From NCBI GenBank assembly GCA_958298945.1, contig OY282610.1, forward strand, positions 54,133,667 to 54,197,666: a stretch of DNA of 64,000 bases, in the 5' to 3' direction. The notes under the pieces are model-generated. The model was not told where the DNA came from and ran no database searches. It saw only the letters and a program-made list of their open reading frames with translations. The first letter of the stretch is position 1. Every line of letters begins with the position of its first letter. Source of the stretch: Atherix ibis. Its lineage: Eukaryota > Arthropoda > Insecta > Diptera > Athericidae. Both the position numbers and the translations under genes were made by a program. Of the stretch, positions 49,901 to 60,911 are shown piece after piece.

Positions 49901-50653
49901 AAAGAAAACAATTAATTTTATGAATTGTTTCTCAAAATCACCAACAAAAATTTATCCAGAAAGGATATTCTCATTCCAATCGAGAAAATATGCATTGGAG
50001 AAGCTTTAACCTAAAAGTACGCAATGACACCATAAAAACCGTTCTAAAAACCTTAATTTTTATACAAAAAAAAACGAATTTTAAGAAAGAAAACCATAAA
50101 TTTTATGAATTTTTTCTCAAAATCACCAACAAAAATTAATCCAGAAAGGATATTCTCATTCCAATCGAGAAAATATGTATTGGAGAAGCTTTGCCTGAAA
50201 GTTCGCAATGACACCATAAAAACAATTCTAAAAACCTTAATTGGTATACAAAAAAAAACGAATTTTAGGAAAGAAAACTATAAATTTTATGAATTTTTCT
50301 CAAAATCACCAACAAAAATTTATCCAGAAAGGATATTCTCATTCCAATCGAGAAAATATGCATTGGAGAAGCTTTGCCTAAAAGTACGCAATGACACCAT
50401 AAAAACCGTTCTAAAAACCTTAATTTTTATACAAAAAAAACGAATTTTAAGAAAGAAAACCATAAATTTTATGAATTTTTTCTCAAAATCACCAACAAAA
50501 ATTTATCCAGAAATGATATTCTCATTCCAATCGAGAAAATATGCATTGGAGAAGCTTTGCCTGAAAGTACGCAATGACACCATAAAAACAATTCTAAAAA
50601 CCTTAATTTTTATACAAAAAAAATGAATTTTAAGAAAGAAAACCATAAATTTT
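46936..50653 (+). repeat. HOR unit 30: chimeric anchor + 15 monomers (long run, block C)
   Basis: The anchor 46936-47866 starts with a canonical monomer front that breaks at ATTGGAG (about 47011-47016) into the middle of L (AATTTTCTCATTCCAATGAG), leaving about 37 bp of partly repeated sequence. The run is 47867-50653, the longest in the window. Monomer order matches unit 29 for the first 12 positions and ends with three more (ATTAATCC/GTTCGCAA, GCATTGG/CCGTTC, GAAATGATATT) as in unit 17. Total length is about 35 bp above expectation because of scattered one-base insertions, probably sequence errors. Confidence 0.9.
47200..50300. other. Segment dense in one-base indels (suspected consensus errors)
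   Basis: Compared with the equivalent places in all other copies this stretch has many extra single bases. Examples: GTAAAAAATTGG near 47209, CAATTTTATTTTGC near 47276, GTGTGGCAATG near 47779, CATTTCCAATCG near 47919, ATTGGGAGAAGC near 47941 and 49067, CAGAAAAGGATATTC near 48280, GACACCCATAAAAAC near 48346, GAAAGAGAAAACC near 48408, AAAGAAACACAATTAA near 49155, TCACCCAACAAAA near 49377 and CCTAAAAAGTACGC near 49825. It also has a lost A near 49200 and a lost T near 50294. Such changes are rare elsewhere in the window. Confidence 0.8.
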
Positions 50654-51909
50654 ATGAATTTTTTCTCAAAACCACCAACAAAAATTTATCCAGAAAGAAT
50701 TTTCTCATTCCAATGAGAATAATATGAATTGGAGAAGCTTTGCCTGAAAGTGCACAATCATACCCCAAACAAACATCTCCAAAAAACCACCATTTTCATA
50801 GAGAAAAACAAATTTTAAGAGAAAGTGGACTCAGTGTAATAATTGTTGCCTCCTATTTTTTGAGAAAACTGGGTGCCTGGTGTAAAAATTGGATTTTCGT
50901 GAATATTGTCACAAATTTTCGAATTTTTGTGGTTTTTTGCATATCTTTAGGTGGTCAATTTATTTTGCTTTCAGTAAATAAAAAATTTAATTTTAGGCAA
51001 TTTTTTTTTAATAGTGCTCACAAAAATTTATTCTGAAAGGATATTCCTTTTTCGATCAGGATAATATGGATCTAGAAGGCTATGTTAAAGTGTATGTAAT
51101 GAAACCATGAAACAAATTGCCATTTTTATCCAAAAAAGCAAACTTTATTTTTAAAAAAATACAGCGAACTTTAGGTATTTTTTTTTAAAACGCCTGGAAA
51201 AAATTTTCCTGTAAGGACTTTTTTAGTCCGATCAGGATAATAAGAATAATTATTAGTTTCACATATGTATGCGCATTAACATCATTAAACAAATTTTCGA
51301 AAAAATTTCCTTTTTCATAGAAAAATAGAAATTTAAAAAAAAATTTAATGATCTTTTGGCAAATTTTTCTCAAAACTCCCACCGAAATTTTTCGTGACAT
51401 GTCATTTTCCTTCCAATCATTATATTAAGAGTCATAGAAGGTTTGCCTGAAAGTGTGCAATGACACCACAAAATAAATTCTAAAAAACCTTAATTTTTAT
51501 AGAAAAAAAACGAATTTTAATAAAGAAAACAATTAATTTTATGAATTTTTTCTCAAAATCACCAACAAAAATTTATCCAGAAAGGATATTCTCATTCCAA
51601 TCGAAAAAATATGTATTGGAGAAGCTTTGCCTGAAAGTACGCAATGACACCATAAAAATAATTCTAAAAACCTTAATTTGTATACAAAAAAAAACGAATT
51701 TTAAGAAAGAAAACTATAAATTTTATGAATTTTTTCTCAAAATCACCAACAAAAATTTATTCAGAAAGGATATTCTCATTCCAATCGAAAAAATATGTAT
51801 TGGAGAAGCTTTGCCTGAAAGTACGCAATGACACCATAAAAACAATTCTAAAAACCTTAATTTTTATACAAAAAAAAAACGAATTTTAGGAAAGAAAACT
51901 ATAAATTTT
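50654..51909 (+). repeat. HOR unit 31: anchor + 2 monomers
   Basis: Anchor 50654-51540, run 51541-51909. It shares AAATTTTTCGTGAC (about 51385), TTATAGAAAAAAAACG (about 51498), AAAAATAATTC (about 51655) and TTATTCAGAAAGG (about 51758) with units 18 and 19, but lacks their 4-base loss and CGAACAGG change. It corresponds to that pair in the larger duplicated block. Confidence 0.92.
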
Positions 51910-53713
51910 ATGAATTTTTTCTCAAAACCACCAACAAAAATTTATCCAGAAAGAATTTTCTCATTCCAATGAGAATAATATGAATTGGAGAAGCTTTGCC
52001 TGAAAGTGCACAATCATACCCCAAACAAACATCTCCAAAAAACCACCATTTTCATAGAGAAAACAAATTTTAAGAGAAAGTGGACTCAGTGTAATAATTG
52101 TTGCCTCCTATTTTTTGAGAAAACTGGGTGCCTGGTGTAAAAATTGGATTTTCGTGAATATTGTCACAAATTTTCGAATTTTTGTGGTTTTTTGCATATC
52201 TTTAGGTGGTCAATTTATTTTGCTTTCAGTAAATAAAAAATTTAATTTTAGGCAATTTTTTTTTAATAGTGCTCACAAAAATTTATTCTGAAAGGATATT
52301 CCTTTTTCGATCAGGATAATATGGATCTAGAAGGCTATGTTAAAGTGTATGTAATGAAACCATGAAACAAATTGCCATTTTTATCCAAAAAAGCAAACTT
52401 TATTTTTAAAAAAATACAGCGAACTTTAGGTATTTTTTTTAAAACGCCTGGAAAAAATGTTCCTCTAAGGACTTTTTTAGTCCGATCAGGATAATAAGAA
52501 TAATTATTAGTTTCACATATGTATGCGCATTAATATCATTAAACAAATTTTCGAAAAAATTTCCTTTTTCATAGAAAAATAGAAATTTAAAAAAAAATTT
52601 AATGATCTTTTGGCAAATTTTTCTCAAAACTCCCACCGAAATTTATCGTGACATGTCATTTTACTTCCAATCATTATATTAAGAGTCATAGAAGGTTTGC
52701 CTGAAAGTGTGCAATGACACCACAAAATAAATTCTAAAAAACCTTAATTTTTATACAAAAAAAACGAATTTTAATAAAGAAAACAATTAATTTTATGAAT
52801 TTTTTCTCAAAATCACCAACAAAAATTTATCCAGAAAGGATATTCTCATTCCAATCGAGAAAATATGTATTGGAGAAGCTTTGCCTGAAAGTACGCAATG
52901 ACACCATAAAAACAATTCTAAAAACCTTAATTTGTATACAAAAAAAAACGAATTTTAAGAAAGAAAACTATAAGTTTTATGAATTTTTTCTCAAAATCAC
53001 CAACAAAAATTTATCCAGAAAGGATATTCTCATTCCAATCGAGAAAATATGTATTGGAGAAGCTTTGCCTGAAAGTACGCAATGACACCATAAAAACCGT
53101 TCTAAAAACCTTAATTTGTATACAAAAAAAAAACGAATTTTAGGAAAGAAAACTATAAATTTTATGATTTTTTTCTCAAAATAACCAACAAAAATTTATC
53201 CAGAAAGGATATTCTCATTCCAATCGAGAAAATATGCATTGGAGAAGCTTTGCCTGAAAGTACGCAATGACACCATAAAAACAATTCTAAAAACCTTAAT
53301 TTGTATACAAAAAAAAACGAATTTTAAGAAAGAAAACTATAAGTTTTATGAATTTTTTCTCAAAATCACCAACAAAAATTTATCCAGAAAGGATATTCTC
53401 ATTCCAATCGAGAAAATATGTATTGGAGAAGCTTTGCCTGAAAGTACGCAATGACACCATAAAAACCGTTCTAAAAACCTTAATTTTTATACAAAAAAAA
53501 CGAATTTTAAGAAAGAAAACCATAAATTTTATGAATTTTTTCTCAAAATCACCAACAAAAATTTATCCAGAAATAATATTGTCATTCCAATCGAGAAAAT
53601 ATGCATTGGAGAAGCTTTGCCTGAAAGTACGCAATGACACCATAAAAACAATTCTAAAAACCTTAATTTTTATACAAAAAAAATGAATTTTAAGAAAGAA
53701 AACCATAAATTTT
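51910..53713 (+). repeat. HOR unit 32: anchor + 5 monomers
   Basis: Anchor 51910-52794, run 52795-53713. Marks shared with unit 20: GAGAAAACAAATTTT near 52057, AAATGTTCCTC near 52456, CATTAATATCATT near 52529 and CATTTTACTTCC near 52658, plus GAAATAATATTGTCATTCC near 53571. The run holds two copies of an M pair with the CTATAAGTTTTATG tail (about 52968 and 53337), so two monomers were duplicated relative to unit 20. Confidence 0.92.
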
Positions 53714-54970
53714 ATGAATTTTTTCTCAAAACCACCAACAAAAATTTATCCAGAAAGAATTTTCTCATTCCAATGAGAATAATATGAATTGGAGAAGCTT
53801 TGCCTGAAAGTGCACAATCATACCCCAAACAAACATCTCCAAAAAACCACCATTTTCATAGAGAAAAATAAATTTTAAGAGAAAGTGGACTCAGTGTAAT
53901 AATTGTTGCCTCCTATTTTTTGAGAAAACTGGGTGCCTGGTGTAAAAATTGGATTTTCGTGAATAATTGTCACAAATTTTCGAATTTTTGTGGTTTTTTG
54001 TATATCTTTAGGTGGTCAATTTATTTTGCTTTCAGTAAATAAAAAATTTAATTTTAGGCAATTTTTTTTTAATAGTGCTCACAAAAATTTATTCTGAAAG
54101 GATATTCCTTTTTCGATCAGGATAATATGGATCTAGAAGGCTATGTTAAAGTGTATGTAATGAAACCATGAAACAAATTGCCATTTTTATCCAAAAAAGC
54201 AAACTTTATTTTTAAAAAAATACAGCGAACTTTAGGTATTTTTTTTTAAAACGCCTGGAAAAAATTTTCCTGTAAGGACTTTTTTAGTCCGATCAGGATA
54301 ATAAGAATAATTATTAGTTTCACATATGTATGCGCATTAACATCATTAAACAAATTTTCGAAAAAATTTCCTTTTTCATAGAAAAATAGAAATTTAAAAA
54401 AAAATTTAATGATCTTTTGGCAAATTTTTATCAAAACTCCCACCGAAATTTATCGTGACATGTCATTTTCCTTCCAATCATTATATTAAGAGTCATAGAA
54501 GGTTTGCCTGAAAGTGTGCAATGACACCACAAAATAAATTCTAAAAAACCTTAATTTTTATGCAAAAAAAAACGAATTTTAATAAAGAAAACAATTAATT
54601 TTATGAATTTTTTCTCAAAATCACCAACAAAAATTTATCCAGAAAGGATATTCTCATTCCAATCGAGAAAATATGTATTGGAGAAGCTTTGCCTTAAAGT
54701 ACGCAATGACACCATAAAAACAATTCTAAAAACCTTAATTTGTATACAAAAAAAAACGAATTTTAGGAAAGAAAACTATAAATTTTATGAATTTTTTCTC
54801 AAAATCACCAACAAAAATTTATCCAGAAAGGATATTCTCATTCCAATCGAGAAAATATGCATTGGAGAAGCTTTGCCTAAAAGTACGCAATGACACCATA
54901 AAAACCGTTCTAAAAACCTTAATTTTTATACAAAAAAAAACGAATTTTAATAAAGAAAACAATTAATTTT
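53714..54970 (+). repeat. HOR unit 33: anchor + 2 monomers
   Basis: Anchor 53714-54602, run 54603-54970. It shares GAAAAATAAATTTT (about 53864) and TTTTTGTATATC (about 53995) with unit 21. Private marks: an extra A in GAATAATTGTCAC near 53961, TTTTTATCAAAACTCCC near 54425 (also in unit 36), TTTTTATGCAAAA near 54555 and GCCTTAAAGTACGC near 54690. Confidence 0.91.
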
Positions 54971-56041
54971 ATGAATTTTTTCTCAAAATCACCAACAAAA
55001 ATTTATCCAGAAAGGATATTCTCATTCCAATCGAGAAAATATGCATTGGAGAAGCTTTGCCTGAAAGTGCACAATCATACCCCAAACAAACATCTCCAAA
55101 AAACCACCATTTTCATAGAGAAAAACAAATTTTAAGAGAAAGTGGACTCAGTGTAATAATTGTTGCCTCCTATTTTTTGAGAAAACTGGGTGCCTGGTGT
55201 AAAAATTGGATTTTCGTGAATATTGTCACAAATTTTCGAATTTTTGTGGTTTTTTGCATATCTTTAGGTGGTCAATTTATTTTGCTTTCAGTAAATAAAA
55301 AAATTAATTTTAGGCAATTTTTTTTTAATAGTGCTCACAAAAATTTATTCTGAAAGGATATTCCTTTTTCGATCAGGATAATATGGATCTAGAAGGCTAT
55401 GTTAAAGTGTATGTAATGAAACCATGAAACAAATTGCCAATTTTATCCAAAAAAGCAAACTTTATTTTTAAAAAAATACAGCGAACTTTAGGTATTTTTT
55501 TTTAAAACGCCTGGAAAAAATTTTCCTGTAAGGACTTTTTTAGTCCGATCAGGATAATAAGAATAATTATAAGTTTCACATATGTATGCGCATTAACATC
55601 ATTAAATAAATTTTCGAAAAAATTTCCTTTTTCATAGAAAAATAGAAATTTAAAAAAAAATTTAATGATCTTTTGCCAAATTTTTCTCAAAACTCCCACC
55701 GAAATTTATCGTGACATGTCATTTTCCTTCCAATCATTATATTAAGAGTCATAGAAGGTTTGCCTGAAAGTGTGCAATGACACCACAAAATAAATTCTAA
55801 AAAACCTTAATTTTTATACAAAAAAAAACGAATTTTAATAAAGAAAACAATTAATTTTATGAATTTTTTCTCAAAATCACCAACAAAAATTTATCCAGAA
55901 AGGATATTCTCATTCCAATCGAGAAAATATGTATTGGAGAAGCTTTGCCTGAAAGTACGCAATGACACCATAAAAACAATTCTAAAAACCTTAATTTTTA
56001 TACAAAAAAAATGAATTTTAAGAAAGAAAACCATAAATTTT
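54971..56041 (+). repeat. HOR unit 34: chimeric anchor + 1 monomer
   Basis: The anchor 54971-55858 begins with a canonical front half (GGATATTCTC, AATCGAGAAAATATGCATTGG) joined to the L back half at GAAAGTGCACAATCATACCCC. It is like units 16 and 28 but without their linked marks, so it is probably an independent exchange. Private marks: AAAAAATTAATTTTAGG near 55298, TTGCCAATTTTATCC near 55435, TTATAAGTTTCAC near 55566, TTAAATAAATTTTC near 55602 and TTTTGCCAAA near 55672. One M at 55859-56041. Confidence 0.91.
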
Positions 56042-57665
56042 ATGAATTTTTTCTCAAAACCACCAACAAAAATTTATCCAGAAAGAATTTTCTCATTCCA
56101 ATGAGAATAATATGAATTGGAGAAGCTTTGCCTGAAAGTGCACAATCATACCCCAAACAAACATCTCCAAAAAACCACCATTTTCATAGAGAAAAACAAA
56201 TTTTAAGAGAAAGTGGACTCAGTGTAATAATTGTTGCCTCCTATTTTTTGAGAAAACTGGGTGCCTGGTGTAAAAATTGGATTTTCGTGAATATTGTCAC
56301 AAATTTTCGAATTTTTGTGGTTTTTTGCATATCTTTAGGTGGTCAATTTATTTTGCTTTCAGTAAATAAAAAATTTAATTTTAGGCAATTTTTTTTTAAT
56401 AGTGCTCACAAAAATTTATTCTGAAAGGATATTCCTTTTTCGATCAGGATAATATGGATCTAGAAGGCTATGTTAAAGTGTATATAATGAAACCATGAAA
56501 CAAATTCCCATTTTTATCCAAAAAAGCAAACTTTATTTTTAAAAAAATACAGCGAACTTTAGGTATTTTTTTTTAAAACGCCTGGAAACAATTTTCCTGT
56601 AAGGACTTTTTTAGTCCGATCAGGATAATAAGAATAATTATTAGTTTCACATATGTATGTGCATTAACATCATTAAACAAATTTTCGAAAAAATTTCCTT
56701 TTTCATAGAAAAATAGAAATTTAAAAAAAAATTTAATGATCTTTTGGCAAATTTTTCTCAAAACTCCCACCGAAATTTATCGTGACATGTCATTTTCCTT
56801 CCAATCATTATATTAAGAGTCATAGAAGCTTTGCCTGAAAGTGTGCAATGACACCACAAAATAAATTCTAAAAAACCTTAATTTTTATACAAAAAAAACG
56901 AATTTTAATAAAGAAAACAATTAATTTTATGAATTTTTTTTCAAAATCACCAACAAAAATTTATCTAGAAAGGATATTCTCATTCCAATCGAGAAAATAT
57001 GTATTGGAGAAGCTTTGCCTGAAAATACGCAATGACACCATAAAAACAATTCTAAAAACCTTAATTTGTATACAAAAAAAAAACGAATTTTAAGAAAGAA
57101 AACTATAAATTTTATGAATTTTTTCTCAAAATCACCAACAAAAATTTATCCAGAAAGGATATTCTCATTCCAATCGAGAAAATATGTATTGGAGAAGCTT
57201 TGCCTGAAAGTACGCAATGACACCATAAAAACAATTCTAAAAACCTTAATTTGTATACAAAAAAAAAAACGAATTTTAGGAAAGAAAACTATAAATTTTA
57301 TGAATTTTTTCTCAAAATCACCAACAAAAATTTATCCAGAAAGGATATTCTCATTCCAATCGAGAAAATATGTATTGGAGAAGCTTTGCCTAAAAGTACG
57401 CAATGACACCATAAAAACCGTTCTAAAAACCTTAATTTTTATACAAAAAAAACGAATTTTAAGAAAGAAAACCATAAATTTTATGAATTTTTTCTCAAAA
57501 TCACCAACAAAAATTTATCCAGAAATGATATTCTCATTCCAATCGAGAAAATATGCATTGGAGAAGCTTTGCCTGAAAGTACGCAATGACACCATAAAAA
57601 CAATTCTAAAAACCTTAATTTTTATACAAAAAAAATGAATTTTAAGAAAGAAAACCATAAATTTT
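56042..57665 (+). repeat. HOR unit 35: anchor + 4 monomers
   Basis: Anchor 56042-56928, run 56929-57665. It shares GTGTATATAATG (about 56478), AATTCCCATTTTT, GGAAACAATTTTCC (about 56584), ATGTGCATT (about 56656) and the D4 HindIII restoration ATAGAAGCTTTGCC (about 56824) with unit 22. Its M run (TTTTTTTTCAAAATC, TCTAGAAAGG, GAAAATACGC in M1) matches unit 37 instead, so left and right parts of the unit have different closest relatives. Confidence 0.92.
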
Positions 57666-59286
57666 ATGAATTTTTTCTCAAAACCACCAACAAAAATTTA
57701 TCCAGAAAGAATTTTCTCATTCCAATGAGAATAATATGAATTGGAGAAGCTTTGCCTAAAAGTGCACAATCATACCCCAAACAAACATCTCCAAAAAACC
57801 ACCATTTTCATAGAGAAAAACAAATTTTAAGAGAAAGTGGACTCAGTGTAATAATTGTTGCCTCCTATTTTTTGAGAAAACTGGGTGCCTGGTGTAAAAA
57901 TTGGATTTTCGGGAATATTGTCACAATTTTTCGAATTTTTGTGGTTTTTTGCATATCTTTAGGTGGTCAATTTATTTTGCTTTCAGTAAATAAAAAATTT
58001 AATTTTAGGCAATTTTTTTTTAATAGTGCTCACAAAAATTTATTCTGAAAGGATATTCCTTTTTCGATCAGGATAATATGGATCTAGAAGGCTATGTTAA
58101 AGTGTATGTAATGAAACCATGAAACAAATTGCCATTTTTATCCAAAAAAGCAAACTTTATTTTTAAAAAAATACAGCGAACTTTAGGTATTTTTTTTTAA
58201 AACGCCTGGAAAAAATTTTCCTGTAAGGACTTTTTTAGTCCGATCAGGATAATAAGAATAATTATTAGTTTCACATATGTATGCGCATTAACATCATTAA
58301 ACAAATTTTCGAAAAAATTTCCTTTTTCATAGAAAAATAGAAATTTAAAAAAAAAATTTAATGATCTTTTGGCAAATTTTTATCAAAACTCCCACCGAAA
58401 TTTATCGTGACATGTCATTTTCCTTCCAATCATTATATTAAGAGTCATAGAAGGTTTGCCTGAAAGTGTGCAATGACACCACAAAATAAATTCTAAAAAA
58501 CCTTAATTTTTATACAAAAAAAACGAATTTTAATAAAGAAAACAATTAATTTTATGAATTTTTTCTCAAAATCACTAACAAAAATTTATCCAGAAAGGAT
58601 ATTCTCATTCCAATCGAGAAAATATGTATTGGAGAAGCTTTGCCTGAAAGTACGCAATGACACCATAAAAACAATTCTAAAAACCTTAATTTGTATACAA
58701 AAAAAACGAATTTTAAGAAAGAAAACTATAAATTTTATGAATTTTTTCTCAAAATCACCAACAAAAATTTATCCAGAAAGGATATTCTCATTCCAATCGA
58801 GAAAATATGTTTTGGAGAAGCTTTGCCTGAAAGTATGCAATGACACCATAAAACAATTCTAAAAACCTTAATTTGTATACAAAAAAAAACGAATTTTAGG
58901 AAAGAAAACTATAAATTTTATGAATTTTTTCTCAAAATCACCAACAAAAATTTATCCAGAAAGGATATTCTCATTCCAATCGAGAAAATATGCATTGGAG
59001 AAGCTTTGCCTGAAAGTACGCAATGACACCATAAAAACCGTTCTAAAAACCTTAATTTTTATACAAAAAAAAACGAATTTTAATAAAGAAAACAATTAAT
59101 TTTATGAATTTTTTCTCAAAATCACCAACAAAAATTTAACCAGAAAGGATATTCTCATTCCAATCGAGAAAATATGCATTGGAGAAGCTTTGCCTAAAAG
59201 TACGCAATGACACCATAAAAACCGTTCTAAAAACCTTAATTTTTATACAAAAAAAACGAATTTTAAGAAAGAAAACCATAAATTTT
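57666..59286 (+). repeat. HOR unit 36: anchor + 4 monomers
   Basis: Anchor 57666-58553, run 58554-59286. Marks: GCCTAAAAGTGCAC near 57755 (shared with unit 38), TTCGGGAATATTG near 57907, GTCACAATTTTTCG near 57920 (shared with unit 10), TTTTTATCAAAACTCCC near 58377 (shared with unit 33), CACTAACAAAAATT near 58574 and GTTTTGGAG near 58809. The second M has GTATGCAATGACACCATAAAACAATTC with one A pair missing near 58833-58859. Confidence 0.91.
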
Positions 59287-60911
59287 ATGAATTTTTTCTC
59301 AAAATCACCAACAAAAATTTATCCAGAAATGATATTCTCATTCCAATTGAGAAAATATTCATTGGAGAAGCTTTGCCTGAAAGTGCACAATCATACCCCA
59401 AACAAACATCTCCAGAAAACCACCATTTTCATAGAGAAAAACAAATTTTAAGAGAAAGTGGACTCAGTGTAATAATTGTTGCCTCCTATTTTTTGAGAAA
59501 ACTGGGTGCCTGGTGTAAAAATTGGATTTTCGTGAATATTGTCACAAATTTTCGAATTTTTGTGGTTTTTTGCATATCTTTAGGTGGTCAATTTATTTTG
59601 CTTTCAGTAAATAAAAAATTTAATTTTAGGCAATTTTTTTTTAATAGTGCTCACAAAAATTTATTATGAAAGGATATTCCTTTTTCGATCAGGATAATAT
59701 TGATCTAGAAGGCTATGTTAAAGTGTATGTAATGAAACCATGAAACAAATTGCCATTTTTATCCAAAAAAGCAAACTTTATTTTTAAAAAAATACAGTGA
59801 ACTTTAGGTATTTTTTTTTAAAACGCCTGGAAAAAATTTTCCTGTAAGGACTTTTTTAGTCCGGTCAGGATAATAAGAATAGTTATTAGTTTCACATATG
59901 TATGCGCATTAACATCATTAAACAAATTTTCGAAAAAATTTCCTTTTTCATAGAAAAATAGAAATTTAAAAAAAAATTTAATGATCTTTTGGCAAATTTT
60001 TCTCAAAACTCCCACCGAAATTTATCGTGACATGTCATTTTCCTTCCAATCATTATATTAAGAGTCATAGAAGATTTGCCTGAAAGTGTGCAATGACACC
60101 ACAAAATAAATTCTAAAAAACCTTAATTTTTATACAAAAAAAAACGAATTTTAATAAAGAAAACAATTAATTTTATGAATTTTTTTTCAAAATCACCAAC
60201 AAAAATTTATCTAGAAAGGATATTCTCATTCCAATCGAGAAAATATGTATTGGAGAAGCTTTGCCTAAAAATACGCAATGACACCATAAAAACAATTCTA
60301 AAAACCTTAATTTGTATACAAAAAAAAAACGAATTTTAAGAAAGAAAACTATAAATTTTATGAATTTTTTCTCAAAATCACCAACAAAAATTTATCCAGA
60401 AAGGATATTCTCATTCCAATCGAGAAAATATGTATTGGAGAAGCTTTGCCTGAAAGTACGCAATGACACCATAAAAACAATTCTAAAAACCTTAATTTGT
60501 ATACAAAAAAAAAAACGAGTTTTAGGAAAGAAAACTATAAATTTTATGAATTTTTTCTCAAAATCACCAACAAAAATTTATCCAGAAAGGATATTCTCAT
60601 TCCAATCGAGAAAATATGTATTGGAGAAGCTTTGCCTAAAAGTACGCAATGACACCATAAAAACCGTTCTAAAAACCTTAATTTTTATACAAAAAAAACG
60701 AATTTTAAGAAAGAAAACCATAAATTTTATGAATTTTTTCTCAAAATCACCAACAAAAATTTATCCAGAAATGATATTCTCATTCCAATCGAGAAAATAT
60801 GCATTGGAGAAGCTTTGCCTGAAAGTACGCAATGACACCATAAAAACAATTCTAAAAACCTTAATTTTTATACAAAAAAAATGAATTTTAAGAAAGAAAA
60901 CCATAAATTTT
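59287..60911 (+). repeat. HOR unit 37: chimeric anchor + 4 monomers
   Basis: The anchor 59287-60174 starts with the front of a GAAATGATATT-class monomer (with AATTGAGAAAATATTCATTGG near 59345) fused to the L back half, a third independent type of L chimera. Private marks: CTCCAGAAAACC near 59411, TTATTATGAAAGG near 59661, ATATTGATCTAG near 59697, CAGTGAACTTT near 59795, GTCCGGTCAGG near 59869, AATAGTTATTAG near 59879 and AGAAGATTTGCC near 60069. Run 60175-60911. Confidence 0.91.

Noticed and set aside
44054..50653. B and C long runs as a simple assembly duplication of one locus
   Set aside because: They differ at real substitutions (for example CAGTCC versus CACTCC, CCGTCC versus CCGTTC, a 27-bp loss only in B) and end differently. 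I treat them as two loci, although C needs read support.
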